Source: Flavobacteriaceae bacterium (GTDB lineage Bacteria > Bacteroidota > Bacteroidia > Flavobacteriales > Flavobacteriaceae). From it: 6,375 nt of DNA. The notes beneath the pieces were generated by a model. The model was not told the DNA's origin and did no database searches. It saw only the letters and a list, made by a program, of their open reading frames with translations. Shown one piece after another: positions 6,227 through 6,375 of the stretch; within the stretch, counting starts at the first letter, position 1, and each line of letters opens with the position of its first letter. The translations under genes and the position numbers were made by a program. The stretch lies in NCBI GenBank assembly GCA_013042825.1, contig JABDPL010000063.1:1-6375 (forward strand). Direction: 5' to 3'.

Positions 6227-6240
6227 GGGAACCAAGGACT

Positions 6241-6375
6241 ATGAAACGAATACTGGCGTTAACGCTTATATTATCAACTTTACTAGCTTGTTCGAACAAA
6301 AACCTGATTTGTGGCACAGCCTATTTCGGAGGCGAGATCATCAATCCGAATAATGACCACCTCATTCTTTACGAC
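6241..6375 (+). CDS. Putative lipoprotein, N-terminal 45 codons only (3' end beyond window)
   Basis: The frame opens with ATG at 6241 and stays open to the last base, so only the N-terminus is present. Residues 1-17 (MKRILALTLILSTLLAC) form a classic lipoprotein signal peptide: positive start, hydrophobic core, and a lipobox ending in LAC with Cys17 as the expected lipidated residue. The next residues (SNKN) lack the acidic surface-export pattern described for some Flavobacteriia, so the mature protein may stay on the periplasmic face (inference). The visible mature part contains a second Cys (24) and a beta-rich stretch AYFGGEIINPNNDHLILYD. This resembles the start of N-terminal beta-sandwich domains in Bacteroidota envelope lipoproteins, some of which are followed by thioredoxin-like domains. 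Too little is visible to assign a family. It is divergent from the ABC-F gene. Confidence 0.75.
   Translation, partial: MKRILALTLILSTLLACSNKNLICGTAYFGGEIINPNNDHLILYD

Noticed and set aside
6168..6353. 61-codon open frame starting at ATG 6168
   Set aside because: It is out of frame with the lipoprotein start at 6241 and crosses the predicted promoter. The product shows no recognisable features, while the overlapping frame has a clear lipobox signal peptide.

Overview
The window looks like chromosomal DNA of a member of the Bacteroidota, most likely class Flavobacteriia. Three things point there. The protein sequences have a flavobacterial character. No gene has a well-placed Shine-Dalgarno sequence. 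Several genes are preceded by the phylum-specific promoter pattern TTTG - about 19-20 bases - TAnnTTTG. I see no mobile element, CRISPR array, tRNA, rRNA or phage gene. Coding density is high, and no stretch over 170 bases lacks a gene.

Layout, left to right. (1) 1-1865 (+) is the 3' three quarters of pheT, the phenylalanyl-tRNA synthetase beta chain, cut by the window edge. (2) 1941-2657 (+) encodes an unrecognised protein with two membrane segments near its C-terminus and has its own near-perfect promoter. (3) 2647-4083 (-) is a PLP-dependent group II (AADC-like) amino-acid decarboxylase. It converges on the previous gene with an 11-bp overlap, and a strong palindrome (2665-2684) in its last codons probably terminates the gene coming the other way. 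(4) 4204-4449 (+) is a small DUF2007-type protein, divergent from the decarboxylase across a 120-bp control region that contains a sigma-54-like -24/-12 element. (5) 4450-6078 (-) is a YbiT-type ABC-F ATPase whose stop codon directly abuts that of the DUF2007 gene. (6) 6241-6375 (+) is the start of a lipoprotein gene cut by the right edge, divergent from the ABC-F gene across a 162-bp control region.

The genes do not form one pathway. Strand alternates at almost every gene, each gene appears to have its own promoter, and two of the genes (PheT and the ABC-F ATPase) concern translation. I do not see an obviously new multi-gene system. The most interesting observation is inside the ABC-F protein: the P-loop of domain 2 and the signature of domain 1 have both decayed. 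These are the two halves of the same composite ATP site, so the protein should have one consensus and one degenerate site. Other points worth checking are the sigma-54-like promoter, a pair of TTAACAA repeats one helical turn apart before the lipoprotein promoter, and the tightly packed convergent gene ends.
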